DNA of 56,196 nucleotides from Ichthyophthirius multifiliis (Eukaryota; Ciliophora; Oligohymenophorea; Hymenostomatida), in assembly GCF_000220395.1 (NCBI RefSeq), contig NW_004086190.1:1-56196 (forward strand), written 5' to 3'. The number at the start of each line of letters is the position of its first letter. The stretch's first letter is position 1. A program made the position numbers and the translations under genes. The notes under the pieces are model-generated. The model saw nothing but the letters and a program-made list of their open reading frames with translations. It had not been told where the DNA came from and ran no database searches. Of the stretch, positions 12,433 through 25,453 are shown piece after piece.

Positions 12433-13047
12433 AAAATACAAAGTAGTAATTTTTAAAACAAACAAGAAGAAAAAACAAATTTAAATATTCAGCAATAATT
12501 AAATAAAAACATATAAAAACCTATATATTCAAGTTCTTCTAATCCAATATTAACAATAAGAAATAATGATTAATAAATTAGCAACAATACTTAATTTTTT
12601 TAAGAAAAAAGAAAAAATTAAACCCATAAAATTAATAAATAAATATTGATATGATATTAGAAAAATAACCGAAAAAAAAAAAAAACCGAAAATTAAAACG
12701 AATAAAGTAAAATTTATTAAGACAATAAAAATTCTGATATATAAACAAGTATTTTACATTCTAATAAATTATAAACTAAAGCCAATTTTTAAAAACTTTA
12801 ATAAAAATTTCAAAAAGAAACCTATTTTAAATAACAAGAAGAAGAAATTTGCATTGTAGATAAAGTAGAAAAATATTAAAATTTCAATATTATAGAAAAA
12901 AATTAAAACTTTGTAAAAAATCTAAAATAATAAAGTTTCGAATATATACCATAATATTTTAAAGAATTAAATATAGAATAACATTTAGAAAACAAATTGT
13001 ATAAAAGAATATAAAATTAATTTTTATCATAATATTAAAAATAATGA
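12433..13047 (+). CDS. Gln/Asn/Lys-rich protein, start unresolved, frame disturbed
   Basis: A coding-like plus-strand frame ends in TGA at 13045-13047; its C-terminal part reads EEEICIVDKVEKYQNFN, then FEYIPQYFKELNIEQHLEN. Upstream the same frame reads KPIYSSSSNPILTIRNND, but an in-frame TGA lies at 12652-12654. Between the two parts lie an A6 run (12605-12610), another A6, and an A14 run (12672-12685). A one-base change in an A6 run opens a plausible path (NPQNQQINIDMILEKQPKK), so the break may be homopolymer error. No initiator ATG is in frame near the left end; a first exon at 12309 is conceivable. I do not recognise the family; the C-terminal 60 residues look helical. Confidence 0.4.
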
Positions 13048-13199
13048 AATATAAATAAAATATATATATATATATATATAAATAAATATATATTATTTAT
13101 ATAAAAATATATAAATAAAATTATTTTTATTTATATTATTATTAAATATATAAATATTTATTAAACTTCTAATATATGTAAAATATATATTATAAAAAA

Positions 13200-13937
13200 T
13201 CAATAATATTACTATTTTTTATTTAATAAATTAACTAAAAAATTATCTTCTTCTTCAAAATTATCTTTTTAATTATCTATAATAATGCTATTATTATTTT
13301 AGAATTTTTATGAATTATTTTTTTCTTTTTAAACATATATTTTTTTCTTTAATTCTTAATCTATATCTATGTCTAGTATATTAAATACTTCCTAAATTAT
13401 ATATCCAAGCATATTTTTGCAATTATCGGGTTTTTACTTTTTATCGTTCATAATAAATCTAATTATCTAACTTATTTTATCGTTATAATCATCTAAAAAA
13501 TAATCATAGTCCTCGAAAATTCTTTAAAATCCATCAAAAACTATATTATATTCTAATTTTTCTTTTACTCTATCATTTAAATTCAAGTTATTAGACTTAT
13601 TAAACAATTAGATTTCCAAAAACCCTCCTAATTCTTCGTAAACCTTTAACAAGTGCATTTTTTTTTATTCAAAAATATTCCATGTTTTTTCGAAAATACT
13701 TAAATCAATACACTATGTACCTCCTACAGCTTAAGATTTTTATATACCTTTCTAAACATTAAAATTGCCTTTAACTTTGCCAATAAACCTTACAATTAAT
13801 TCTATTTCAAAATTAGAATAATTATTTTAATGTAAATAACTTCCGATTTCAGCTAATTTAAAAAACTTCTCTTTAAATGCAATTTTTTCTTCTAAATACA
13901 TTTCAACAAAAACTCTTATAATTTCAAATTCTTCCAT
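13200..13937 (-). CDS. unknown protein, 245 aa
   Basis: Intact single exon from ATG at 13937 (MEEFEIIRVFVEMYLEEKIA) to TGA at 13200, with no frame problems. The sequence looks alpha-helical and soluble throughout (LAEIGSYLHQNNYSNFEIE, LLKVYEELGGFLEIQLF), with an acidic central part (EDYDYFLDDYND) and a Gln/Asn/Glu tail. There is no signal peptide or membrane segment and I recognise no family. The next gene upstream on the same strand ends only about 125 bp away, so the two are head to tail but should be independent units. Confidence 0.65.
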
Positions 13938-14061
13938 AATTTTTTAAATTTCAATTTATATTTATTCTTAAACAAATTATAATTTCCACATATCAATATT
14001 TATATAAAAAATCTATATAAATTATAATTATATGTATATAATTTAAAATATACATATATAT

Positions 14062-15666
14062 TCATATATATATACATATAAATAATATTTAATATTTTTA
14101 TTATTTTTTAATTACTTTTTTTAAAAATTTACATAATATTCTTTTTTCAAAAAATATGCGATCCCTCTCATTTAAAATATTATCAAATTCAATTTTAACT
14201 ATATTAAATATATCATTATATTTTTTTATTTTAACATCTAATTGTTCTTTATTTTTCTATATTTCATCTTAAAGTTCCATTTTTTCATTACTGCTTAATT
14301 TATACTATTTATTTTCTTAATCTTATAATTTTTTTAATTTTTCAACATATTAATTAATTTTTTTATCATCGAAATCTTCCACTATATATTAAATAAGAAT
14401 TTAAGTTTCATCTTCCAAATCTCTTAGAGAGTTAATCGAGTTTTTTATTTATTTGTATTTTTAAATTTACAAATTTATATATTATTTTAAAGAAACTTTT
14501 CTTTCTTAAGCTGCTTTCATGCTTATTATATATGATATTTTTTATTCTTCTTTTATATATTTTTTGTAATTGAAAATAAAAGCCTTTAATGAAAAAGTGC
14601 TTTTTTTTATTTTTATTTTTTAAGCTTTCCATTAACCTGATTATGAGTTTTGCATGAAATCATTAATTTATTTGAAAGAAGAATCAATTTTTGTTTCATT
14701 ATTCTATTTTAAAGGCAATTTTTTATCTATTTATTCCTTTACTTCATCTATTTCTTCGTTTGAACGCACTAATTTTATTTCTTCCTGTTTAGAACAATAT
14801 AAATAAAATTTTTTTATATCTTATTCTTTTTTTTAAGAAAATTAAAGTCTATGCATTATTTCAACAAATTCTTATAATTATACTATATTTTATTTTATAA
14901 GTTTAAAATAAAATAAAAATAAAAAAAACTGTATTTTTGAGGATTTTATTTTTTATTTATTATAATTTTGCTATCTTTTAAAATTTTATTAATAACTGAT
15001 TTTAATGGAACATTATTCAAAAGTTTTTAAATATTTCTAAAAAATCCTTTTATAAATCTTGCTTATCTCTATATAAATATTTATATATTTAATAATATAA
15101 TATAAAAATAAATATTTATATATATATATATATATAAATATATTTTATATATTAATATATATATGTTTATATATAAAAATATTATTTATTATATATATAT
15201 TATTTTATATATTTAATACTTCTGATTATTAAAAATTATTATTTTCATTATGTTCTCTTTTTGATATAATAATTTATCTTGTTAGTTCTGAAAGTTCTAT
15301 TTTAGGAATTTGACTTTATATTCTTTATGATCTTAAATTATTTGAATTGTTCCATATATCAGGATGTTTACATATATCTTAGCTTCCTTTTTCCAACACA
15401 TTTTCTATATATATAAAAGGACTAACTAAATGTTTTGGAAGAAAAGATTTTTCTTTATATCGTTTTGAATATTCAAATAAAGTAGCTTATTTAGCTTCTG
15501 GAATTAATTAGATTTTTTCTGTTTCTTTTCTTTGTTCTTTGTAATATTGAATAGGATTAATTACTGCTAATTATTAATGGTTTTGTCTTTGGAAATTATA
15601 AGATTTTTTAAAAACTTTACACATTGAACCTGAAACAGCTTAAAATTTAATTTAACTTAATTCCAT
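14062..15666 (-). CDS. coiled-coil protein, 468 aa, unknown family
   Basis: Three exons on the minus strand: 15220-15666, 14930-15068, 14062-14882, with introns of 151 nt (AT repeat inside) and 47 nt; all phases agree. The N-terminal 150 residues (MELSQIKFQAVSGSMC, then FLPKHLVSPFIYIENVLE) are not recognisable. The rest is strongly helical and charged (RDLEDETQILIQYIVED, ELQDEIQKNKEQLDVKI), predicted coiled coil, with a basic stretch near the middle (KIKIKKSTFSLKAFIFNYKK). A BAR-like or cytoskeletal role could be imagined, but nothing in the sequence proves it. There is no membrane segment. Confidence 0.65.
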
Positions 15667-16260
15667 TATTATTTTTGAAATTTATAAGTTATAATATTTT
15701 TCTTTTTATTTAAAAAAAAAAAAAAACTAAAAAAAAATATTAATTTAAAATTTTTATTTTAAAATATTTTTTTTTATAATTTTTGTTAAAACAAAAAATT
15801 ATAAACTAAATAAGATCTTTATATAAATTAAAAAATATTTAATTAATTATTTATTATAATTTTTATTTAGAAAAAAAAAACATTTATATATACAAATAGT
15901 ATTTTTAATAAAAATAAAATAAAATTAAATAAATATAAATGTATATAACTATATAAAAAATATTTATATATTAATTACCTTATATATTATATATAATTAT
16001 AATTTAAAAAAAGTAAAAAAAAGTAAAAAGTAATAATATTATTTCTATTTAGATATTTAATTTTGCATATATATAATTTGAAATAAAAAAAATGTATTTT
16101 AAAATAAAAAAATTATCTTGTTATATTCAAACACGTTTATAAATAATTTTTAAATAAATTTACATATTCTTACAAATATATAAATAAAAATTTATATATT
16201 AAATTAATATAAAAAAATAATATCTTTTAAAAAATTAAAAAAAAAAAAAAATTAAAAAAA
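15667..16260. other. AT-rich spacer
   Basis: A/T only except for a few isolated bases. The right end carries the 20-bp block shared with the paralogous gene copy (see 16216-16235). Confidence 0.6.
16216..16235 (+). promoter_or_regulatory. 20-bp block conserved upstream of both paralogues
   Basis: The sequence AATAATATCTTTTAAAAAAT is identical at 16216-16235 and 24831-24850, 25 and 15 bp before the respective start codons, while the surrounding spacer has diverged. It may be a retained promoter or 5' leader element, or simply duplicate ancestry. Confidence 0.3.
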
Positions 16261-16863
16261 ATGGGTTGTTTATTAAGATTCATTGCTAGAATTTTATTCG
16301 TAATAATATTTATTGGTGCCGGAGTTGAAAAAATATAAAATCCCTCCCAAACCGCCTCTTTAATGAACAAAAGATACTAAAATTTCACCGTATGGTTCCA
16401 AAATAATACTGTTTTATAAAATTTAATTAAATAAGCACCCCAAGTAGTGCACGAGAATGTAAACCTACATGTATTGCCTTACATATAACCCTCATTTATC
16501 TAAGACAAATCAACTTAATTAATCCAAGGAATTGGTGCTATCTAAATAGTTTCCTCTTTATTAGTCTTATTAGGATGTTCTTTTGCTAAATACCCTCTTT
16601 CTTTATTCGTATTTTTGACTATTGTAATTATCCATAATCCTTTTGCGAATACTAATGGATTTTGGGAAGAAACTAATTAAGCTTTACTTAATGTAGGAAT
16701 TTTAGGTGTTTCTTTATTCATTTCTTCTAGTTTAGTTAGTAGTGGATGTGGAAATAGTCATAATAATGAATAAGTTAAATAAACTTAATAATAAAAATAA
16801 AATGATAAGATTAATTAAGATAAGTAAAAAAATTAATAAAAAAATAATAAAAAAAATAAATGA
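16261..16863 (+). CDS. HR-lesion/DoxX-like small membrane protein, copy A
   Basis: Intact single exon of 200 aa (start MGCLLRFIARILFVIIFIGA). Four hydrophobic segments are visible: the N-terminal one (RILFVIIFIGAG), a second around GIGAIQIVSSLLVLLG, a third YPLSLFVFLTIVIIHNPF, and a fourth LLNVGILGVSLFISSS, followed by a Gln/Asn/Lys tail. The layout, the HNPF after TM3 and the LLNVGILGVSLF in TM4 resemble the HR-lesion-inducing/DoxX membrane protein families, whose biochemical function is poorly known. A paralogue with about three quarters identical residues lies at 24866. The leader before the ATG is poly-A/T. Confidence 0.8.
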
Positions 16864-19179
16864 TTTTTATGGAAAAAAAAAAAAAAAAAAATTTTTGTTT
16901 TCTTTTTAAGTTGTTGTTGTTTTTTGATTTTTTATTTTTTTTATATATATTTTTTGATAGATTTTATTTTATTTTTTTAATTTTTTTTCTTCTTTTTATT
17001 AAAAAACCTTTTAAATATAAATACATACGCGTCTGATATATATATAAAATTTTTAGTTCTTTTTTATTAAAATTAAATATAAAATATTTTATTCACAAAA
17101 ACTAATATATTATATCCAGAAAAAATTGAGATTAAATCAATTAAAAAAACAAAACTCTTGAAGGAATATAAATAATTTAAAAGTAAAATACTTTCAATTA
17201 ATAAAAATTCTTAAATATCATTTAGCTTTAATATTTAATAATAAAACACTTTATTATTTTTAATATATTTATTTTGACAATTTTAATAAATAAATTATAT
17301 TTATCAACTTTATACATATATTTTTGTACTTGCATAATGACAAATTTTATTAATAAATCTAACAAATAAATTAAAAAGAATTATATTAAAATCACTTAAA
17401 AAATATTACTAAAAACTTTATAAAATCAATAATATAAAAAAACAATTATAAAAATAAAAAATGTCTTATAACAAAAAATTCGAAAAATAATCTTCTAAAA
17501 AATAATAAAAAGAAAAAAATCATTAAAAAATTTTAATCTACCTAATCTCTTCAGACTTCAAAACAAAATTATATCCATATATTATATAAAAATTGAAGAT
17601 TAAAAAATACAAATATCGAATGTAGTTAAATAATAAATAATTAATATATTATGTTTATAAAATTTATATTATTAGTAAAACTTCTAATTTTTTTTAGATC
17701 TATAATTATCTTTAAATCTAATATAATTATTATTGTAATTTATTTATTTTTACAACAAAATAACTATATAAATATATTTCTTAAAAAATTATTTATTAAA
17801 AAATAATTAATAAAATAAAAAAAATCAATTTATAATTAATGTTAAATAGAAATAATAAATTCAATTTCTTCTTATTTAAAATCATATTAATAAACTAATA
17901 TAAATAATAAAAAAAAAATCTAATAAGTATATATATTTTATTTAAAATTAAATCAATAAAAAAAAACAATAAAAAATAAATCTTTAGTATAGATAAATTT
18001 TTGAATAAATAAAATTAGTTATAAATAAATAAATTAAGAAAACATTGTATAATATATTTTTATAAAAAAAAAAGAAATTATAAAATATAAATTAAATATA
18101 GAATTAAATTTGAATAATAAAAATTAAAAATAAAGGAAAACTTAAAAAATAACTATTAAAATTATTTAGTATAATTAACATTAATAAAAAAAATGTTATG
18201 ATATGTATATATAAATATATAAATATATAAATATATAAATATATAAATATATAAATATTTAAATATGAAATCATATTGTATTTTTTTTTTTTTATATAGT
18301 AAAAAGATATTTAATAAAATTTAATTTTTAAAATAATTATAATTAAACAATATTTATGTTTATATTATTTATTAAAAAAAATATTTTTTTTTATTGAATT
18401 TTAGATATTTATACTAATAATATACACTTTATATGATTTTCTTAAATATAAATTTTTTTTTTGGTATTTAATTTTTAAATATAAAATATTATAAAATAAA
18501 CTATATTTTTTTTTAAAAATAATTAAATTATAATTAATTTTTTTAATATTTTTTAGTTTAATATATTATTTTATAAAATTTATTTTTAATATTTTATTAT
18601 ATATTTGATATGTTGTATTTAAGAAATAAAAAAGATATAAATAAAAATTAAAATTATTTTTAGTTTATTCATTTTAAAAATATTTTGTATTATTATTATA
18701 AAATATGATTCAAAATAAAATAATATTTTACTAATATAATAAATATAAAATAAAAGATTAATTTATAAAAAAATTATTTATATTATAATTTAAATATTGC
18801 TTAAATATATTTAATAGATTTTATAAAAATTATAAATATATTAAAAATTTTCTATTTAAAATTGAATAATAAATATAAAAAAATTATAAAATAAAATCTA
18901 ATAAAAAATAGTTTAAGGATTATATTAATTTATTAAAATTATCTATTTATATATATATTTGAACATAAATATAAAAAATATATATAAATATATATATATA
19001 TTTATTTATATATATTTTAATAATTAATTTATATCAAAAAATATTATTTATATAAATAAAAAAATTAAAATTAAATATTAAAAATAATCATAATAAATGG
19101 GTTTATTAAAAACATTCATTATAATTATCCAAAACTCACTATTAAAGTAGCTAAAACTTACATCAATTATAATCCAATA
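16864..19179. other. AT-rich spacer with a weak ORF and duplicated flank
   Basis: The first 800 bp resemble 25454-26230 downstream of the paralogue, so the duplication extends past the gene. An ATG at 17461 opens a long TGA-free frame (start MSYNKKFEKQSSKKQQKEKN), but it soon becomes A/T-only and the duplicate copy does not keep the ATG, so I do not call a gene. A short tandem series of ATATAAAT units lies at about 18205-18255. An upstream ATG at 19097 is followed by an early TGA at 19181. Confidence 0.5.
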
Positions 19180-20414
19180 ATGACCAATAACAAGATTCAA
19201 AAACTTCAAAAATTAATCGTTCACTATCTTATTCATCTTTTATTTCTGTAAAAATATATCTTATAAATTATAACAAAATTTTTTCTACATAAAAAAAAGT
19301 TATAATATTTAGAAAACAGCTCTTACACTTCTGAAAATAATGTTCATAATTCTTCTATATAAAAATAATAAGATTAATATGATTTATAATTCGAAAATAT
19401 AAGTCAAATATCAATAAATACTACAAATAGTGGTTTTAGTAATAATTAAAAAAAGAAAGCCAAAAAAAACAAAAGCGCAACCTTAAAATTTTCCGATATG
19501 AAGAAGAAAAGCTAAATTAATCTCCATCTGACGAACTTTTTGATATATTAAAAGAAATATAGAATATATTCGAAAAGATAATTAAATACATAACCCGCTT
19601 ACTTGCCCTTATACTATCAAATATAGTCTATATAATAATAATAGTTTTATTTATTATCTAAAAGGTTTTTCAAATAATTTATATAATTCTCTCGTTTATA
19701 ATATACTATCCTTTTAAATTAATTTTCTCCATATTCCCTTTTTTAGATTAACTATTAATGAAAAAACTTAACTTTAAAGACCCTTTTTAGAGAATGGAAA
19801 GAAATATTAACTACGAAAGACTAAGAGAACTTGAAAGAATATCCCGACTGCCAACTACTAGAAATTAAAATAAAAGACTAACATTAGTATTAGATTTAGA
19901 TGAGACTTTAGTATATACATCTATTAGATAATTAGATACTACTTTTTAATAAATAAAAGTTAAATTTAAATCAGGTTTAGATTAAGTCTTTTATGTAAAA
20001 AAAAGGCCTTATTTGGATATTTTTTTACAAGAAGCCTTCAAATATTATAATATTATCATCTATACTGCCTCAGTTTAGGAATATGCGGATAAAGTTATTG
20101 AAATAGTGAATGCTAAAGGGTTATTTTGCTCGAAATATTACAGAAATACATGTATTTAATACTCAGATGGGTTCGTTAAAAACCTTTCGTTGGTGTGTAA
20201 AGATCTTTAGAATAGTATTATTATTGATAATTCATGGAATGCTGTTAGATAAGATTTAGATAATGCGTTAATTATTAAAAGCTATAAAGGAAATGATGAA
20301 GATGATGAACTTTTAAATTATACGTATATATTGGAATTTTTAGCTTCAAAAACAATTGAATAAAAGAATAATTTTATGCAAATATTACAAAAATATAAAA
20401 ATGGGGAATTCTGA
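19180..20414 (+). CDS. NIF/Dullard-type HAD phosphatase with membrane segment (frame broken once)
   Basis: The C-terminal 200 residues form an FCP1/SCP-type HAD phosphatase domain: catalytic DLDETLVYT (DxDxT/V), VKKRPYLDIFLQE, IIIYTASVQEYADKVI, and IIIDNSWNAV as the third HAD motif. Family members (SCP, CTDNEP1/Dullard) dephosphorylate proteins such as the Pol II CTD or lipin. Before it lies a hydrophobic stretch of about 35 residues (YITRLLALILSNIVYIIIIV onward), so membrane anchoring as in CTDNEP1 is likely. The N-terminal Ser/Asn-rich part (ENSSYTSENNVHNSS) is in a different frame; adding one base to the A8 run 19462-19469 joins them and makes 411 aa. Start taken at 19180, the first ATG in frame; the one at 19097 hits TGA after 28 codons. 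Confidence 0.8.
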
Positions 20415-20436
20415 ATTTTTTTTGTATTTTTTTATA

Positions 20437-20469
<33 letters not shown>

Positions 20470-21029
20470 TTTTTTTTTTTTTTTTTATTATTAAATATTA
20501 TATATATATATATGTATATAAATATTTATATTTTATTAAATTTTTTTTTTTTTGAATAAAATAAAAACAGGTTAATAAAAATTTTTAATTTTAAAGAAAT
20601 AAAAAAAACCAAATTATTGCTTTTTTATATTTTAATTTTAAAATACTCAACAAGCAACATAAAAGATGGATATTATTCATTTTTTTTGATATAGTTTTTA
20701 TATAATATTACTAAAAAAAAACAATATAAACAAATATAAAAATACAATATATATATATAATTTTTTTTTTTTTTTTTAAATAATAATGTATATATATATA
20801 TTTAATATTTATTTATTATTTAAATCTGAAAACAAAACAATATAAAAAAATTTATATACATATTAATTTTATATTTTAAATGATTTATTATTATATGAAT
20901 TTATTATATTTTTTTTTATCAAAATAAATAAAAAAAAAATTTTCAAAAAAAAAAAAAAAAAATAATATAAAAATAGATTAACATTATATATATTTAAAAA
21001 AAAAAAAAAAATTAAATTTCATATTAAAA
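20415..21029. other. AT-rich spacer with homopolymer runs
   Basis: Contains long T and A runs (20440-20487) and short AT repeats. No coding-like frame was seen. Confidence 0.6.
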
Positions 21030-23392
21030 ATGTAAATAAATTAAAACAAATAAATAATAAATTAAATCATTCAAGAACTTATACCTGAAGTAAAAATTTT
21101 CTATATATTATACTTTTTATTTATTCAAATAAAAAGATGAAAATTTAAATAAGAAATGATTTAATAAAAAAACATGAATAAAACTTATAAGAAGAATACA
21201 AAAAAATGCAAAAACTTGCAAAATAATCATGCTAGGAGTTAATAGAATAAAGGATAGACGAAATAAACGACTAAAAACTTTTTGAATATAAACAAATGAA
21301 AGAAAAAACGGAATAACATGAAAAAATATTACAAATATAAAAAGAATAATTAGAAATATAAATAAGCTAGTAAATTTAAAACAAATACAAATAATAATAT
21401 GAAAAAGAAATTTAAAAAAACAATATTAGAGAATAAAATTTATTTTTTAAAGAAAATGATTTCCAAGAAGATATAATAAGAAAAGAGAAATTGCTAAAAT
21501 TAAATTATAAAAAAAACTTTGAAAATGAAAAATAGCATCTACATTAATAATATAAACTTAATATAGAAAAAGAATACGAATTAATAATGTAAGAAATAAA
21601 TAGTTAAAAAAATATTATTTAAAATGAACTTAATGCTTTATAAATAAAAATAAAAATAAATTAAGATGAAAAGAAAAATTTGCTTCTATAATAATAAAAA
21701 AAGTAAAACGAGTTTGTAGATTATATTAATTAATTAGAAAAATAATATGATGAACTTAAAAAATAACTTCAAATAAAAAAAGACGAAGAATATATAAAAT
21801 AAAAATAATTAATTTAATCACAATAATAGTAAATTAGTAATTCTAAAATTTAAGAAAATTAAAAAAACTAAGATAAATCTTAATATGAAGAAAACAACTA
21901 AAGCTAATCTTCATTTAATTAATAAATTATAAATGATTTTTAATAATAATTCGAAGAAAAAGAGTAAAAATTATTTATATATTTTTTATTTTATTATTAA
22001 ATATTATAATTGATTATTTATAAAAATAAAGTATTTAATCATTATTAGAAGAAAATTAAAAATAATTTCCTTAAAAATTCAATTTATTAGAATAACCAGA
22101 AGCCATATTTTTACCAAATGGAATATCTTTTATTTAAAAACAAAATAAAATCAATAATGAAGAAAAAAAATAATAATAATAAAAATTTAATCGTATGTAA
22201 AAAAAACAACAACAAAAAAAACCATTTTTTTTTTATTTATATAAAATAATTTTATATTAATTTTTTTTTTAAAAAATAAAAATAAAATAAAATTAAAAAA
22301 GCTATATAAGAATATAAAACAACTGAACTTGTAGAAAATATACTCAAAAACATTGAAGAATAAAACTTAAATTAAAAAAATTAATAAAAAAATCCTTTTT
22401 TGACTAAATTTTCAAGTTTATCTTAATAGTTCTCTGAATTATTTTAATAAAAACTATTTTAGAAAAAGGCAACAACCCATTTTAAGGAAAACATTGAGGA
22501 AAATAAAAATAACAATACTATAATAGAAAAAGTAAACGATAAAATAGAAAAAAGCAATATATCATAAAGAACCCAAATATAAGAAAAATATGAAACCTTA
22601 TTATAAAAATATATATAAAAAAATAATAACAACAATAGTAGAAATGAATCTAAAATAATTTCATAAACTACTAAAAGAATATGTGTATAATAAGTATTAT
22701 CTTAAAAAATAATATAATTTATAGAAGAACATGAAGGATAATAAAAACTAAAAAATATTTTAAGAAATATATATGAAGCGCTTCTTTAATAAAAAGAATT
22801 GGAAGAAGAAGTAAGGTTTTTATAAGATTTCATTCAAAATAATTACTTGACCAAATTAAAATTTGTTTCAGAAGAAAAAATACAAGAATTAAATTTATTA
22901 TTCTCACAAATATATTCTGAATGGGAAAGTAAAAATATATAGTGGGAATAAAGAAGGTATTTCTTATAAGAAATTGCGGAAAAAAATAATAATATTTAAG
23001 ATATTTAAAATACATGTACACTAGAATTAAATTATTTGAAAAATATATAACTTTCCAATATTGTTTAATAAATTTTAAGTTTATTATAATAAAGAGAAAA
23101 ATTTAAAAAATAAATTAAAATAAAATATGTCTATTCTATAAATAAAAATATATATGTAGCTATAAAAAGAGTTAATGATTAGCTTATTTTGTTTGCTAAT
23201 AAATATCAATTTGAAAAAAAGAAAACTTTCTATTATAAAAATATAACAATTAATGATGTATTTATTTTAAAATATATATTTTTTTAAAAACATAAACTAT
23301 AGCTAGCTTTAATTGATAGAGTTGAATAAGAAATTCACTAAAAATAGGAATTAAAAGAAGAAATAAAAAACAGAATTTATAAAAAATTTTGA
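21030..23392 (+). CDS. long coiled-coil protein, 712 aa
   Basis: Four exons: 21030-21089, 21137-21963, 22032-22192, 22302-23392; introns 47, 68 and 109 nt, the last with a GTATGT donor. All phases agree and there is no frame problem. Residues about 25-350 are almost continuous heptad-like charged helix (KKMQKLAKQSCQELIEQRID, EKQYDELKKQLQIKKDEE). A short ordered-looking break follows (LLEQPEAIFLPNGISFIQ), then a second coiled region (QKELEEEVRFLQDFIQNNYL) to the C-terminus. In ciliates such proteins are frequent at basal bodies and cilia, but no family signature is visible, so that is only a guess. No membrane segment is present. Confidence 0.75.
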
Positions 23393-24865
23393 AAAAAAAT
23401 AATAAAATTAATTTTATTAATAAAATTTAATACAATATAAATATATTTGATAAACTTTTTAAAACTAATAGATAAATTTAATAAAAAAATAAATAAAAAA
23501 ATTATAGTAATATATAAATATATATATTATTAAATAATATATATATAATATAAAAATAAATTTATATATTTTTATTAAATATTATAATTATATGTTTTGT
23601 AAATATATATATCTTTTTAAATTTTGTTATAATAATTTAATATATTTTTATAATAACTTTTTTTATATTATATAATTTTTTCATAATTTATTATATTTTT
23701 TATTTTATTAAATTTTTATAAATATGTATTATATTTTTAAATTTATTTTATTTTAAAGATATAAATATTTTTTTATTAATATAATTATAATAAAATATAA
23801 ATTTTTTATTTAATTTTAAAAATTAAATTAATAATTTATATATATTTTTTATTTTTTTTAGTATTATTTTTTTTATAATAATATATAAAAATATAAAATA
23901 TGTATATATTATTAATATTATAATAATTTAATTTAAAATATTAATATAAACTTAAATTGTCTTTTCAATTTAAAGAAAATAAATAAATATAGATTTATGT
24001 AATTATAATAATATATTAAATATATTATTTATTAAAAATAAAAGTAAATTTAAATTTGTTAAAATTAATATTAATATTTTTATTTTAATATATAAATATA
24101 ATTTTTAATATTTATTTTTATTTTTTTCCCTTTTTAATTTTAAAAATTAATTATAATTGCTAATTGCTTCTATATTTTTTTATTGCAAATTTTAAGATAA
24201 TTATAATTTTATTCATTGAACTTGAAAAAAATATAATTTATTTTTATATAATTTCATAATTTTCTTTTTTTATATTTTATTATTTGATTTTATTTTAATT
24301 TTATAATTCATAGTTTTTACTTTTTATTTTATAAAAAAACAATAATAATTATGTCAATTTATATTAATATTTTATTATTTTTTTAAATACAACTAGTTTA
24401 ATTATTATTATTAAATAAAAAAGTTTATAATTTTTTATATAAATTAATTCCTTCTTATTAAATTTATTTTTTTTAATATAAATTTAATTTAATTATTTAT
24501 TATTATTTTCATTTTAAAAATAATCTAATTAAATTTATTAAAATTATCTTTAATTAATATATTATATAATTACATAACTTTTAAAAAAATTTATATTGAA
24601 TACTTTATAAAAATATTTAATTGTATCAACAAAAAAAACAAAAGATTTAATAATATTGTTTCTATATATATCCTTTATATTTATTTATATAATTTTAAAT
24701 AAAATAAATGTTTTTTTAAAAAAAACAATTAACTTATAATCTATTAAAAACACGAATATATACAACTTTTATATGTATTCACATATACATATATATATAA
24801 ATCTAAATTTATATAAAAATTTATTCATAAAATAATATCTTTTAAAAAATAAATAAACCCAAATA
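23393..24865. other. AT-rich spacer
   Basis: About 1.5 kb of A/T sequence. The right end (24790-24865) aligns with the upstream flank of copy A, including the 20-bp identical block at 24831-24850. Confidence 0.6.
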
Positions 24866-25453
24866 ATGTGTTATTTATTAAGATTTATTTCTAGAATTTT
24901 ATTCGTCATAATATTTTTTTGTGTCGGAGTATAAAAATTATATAATCCCTCTCAAACCGCCTTTTTATTGAATCAAAGATACTAAAATTTCACAGTATGG
25001 TTTCAAAACAATTCTGTTTTATAAAATTTAATTAAATAAGCACCCCAAGTAGTGCATGAAAATGTAAAACTACATATATTGCCTTACATATAACCCTCAT
25101 TTGTCTTAGAAAATTCAATTTAATTAGTCTAAGGAATTTCTGCTATCTAAATAGTATCCTGTTTATTTGTCTTATTAGGAGTTTCTTATGCTAAATACCT
25201 TCTTTCTTTATTGATATTATTGACTATTGTATTTATCCAAAATCCTTTTGCGAATACTAATGGATTTTGTGAAGTAACTCATTAGGCTTTACTTAATATA
25301 GGCATATTAGGTGTTTCTTTATTTATTTCTTCTAGTTTAGATAGTAGTGGATGTAGAAATAGTTATAATAATGAATAAGTTAAATAAAATGATAAAGTTA
25401 CTTATAAAAAAAAGTAAAAAAGTTTATAAAAAAATAATAAAATAAATAAATGA
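24866..25453 (+). CDS. HR-lesion/DoxX-like small membrane protein, copy B
   Basis: Intact single exon of 195 aa (start MCYLLRFISRILFVIIFFCV), colinear with copy A at 16261. The central segment is nearly identical (RYQNFTVWFQNN, VLQNLIKQAPQVVHENV, LPYIQPSF), the four hydrophobic segments are kept and substitutions are mainly conservative. Differences gather in the C-terminal Gln/Lys tail, which is shortened. No stop or frameshift has accumulated, so the copy is probably under selection. The genes are 8.6 kb apart in the same orientation, with two unrelated genes between them. Confidence 0.8.

Noticed and set aside
12652-12654. In-frame TGA as selenocysteine codon
   Set aside because: No selenoprotein family, no conserved Cys context and no visible SECIS element; neighbouring A-runs give a simpler explanation.
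17461-18200. Long TGA-free frame after copy A of the small membrane protein
   Set aside because: After about 60 codons it is A/T-only, the duplicate copy lacks the ATG, and G scarcity alone explains the lack of TGA.
19097-19183. ATG at 19097 as start of the HAD phosphatase
   Set aside because: Its frame meets TGA after 28 codons; the frame continuing into the Ser/Asn-rich region starts at 19180.
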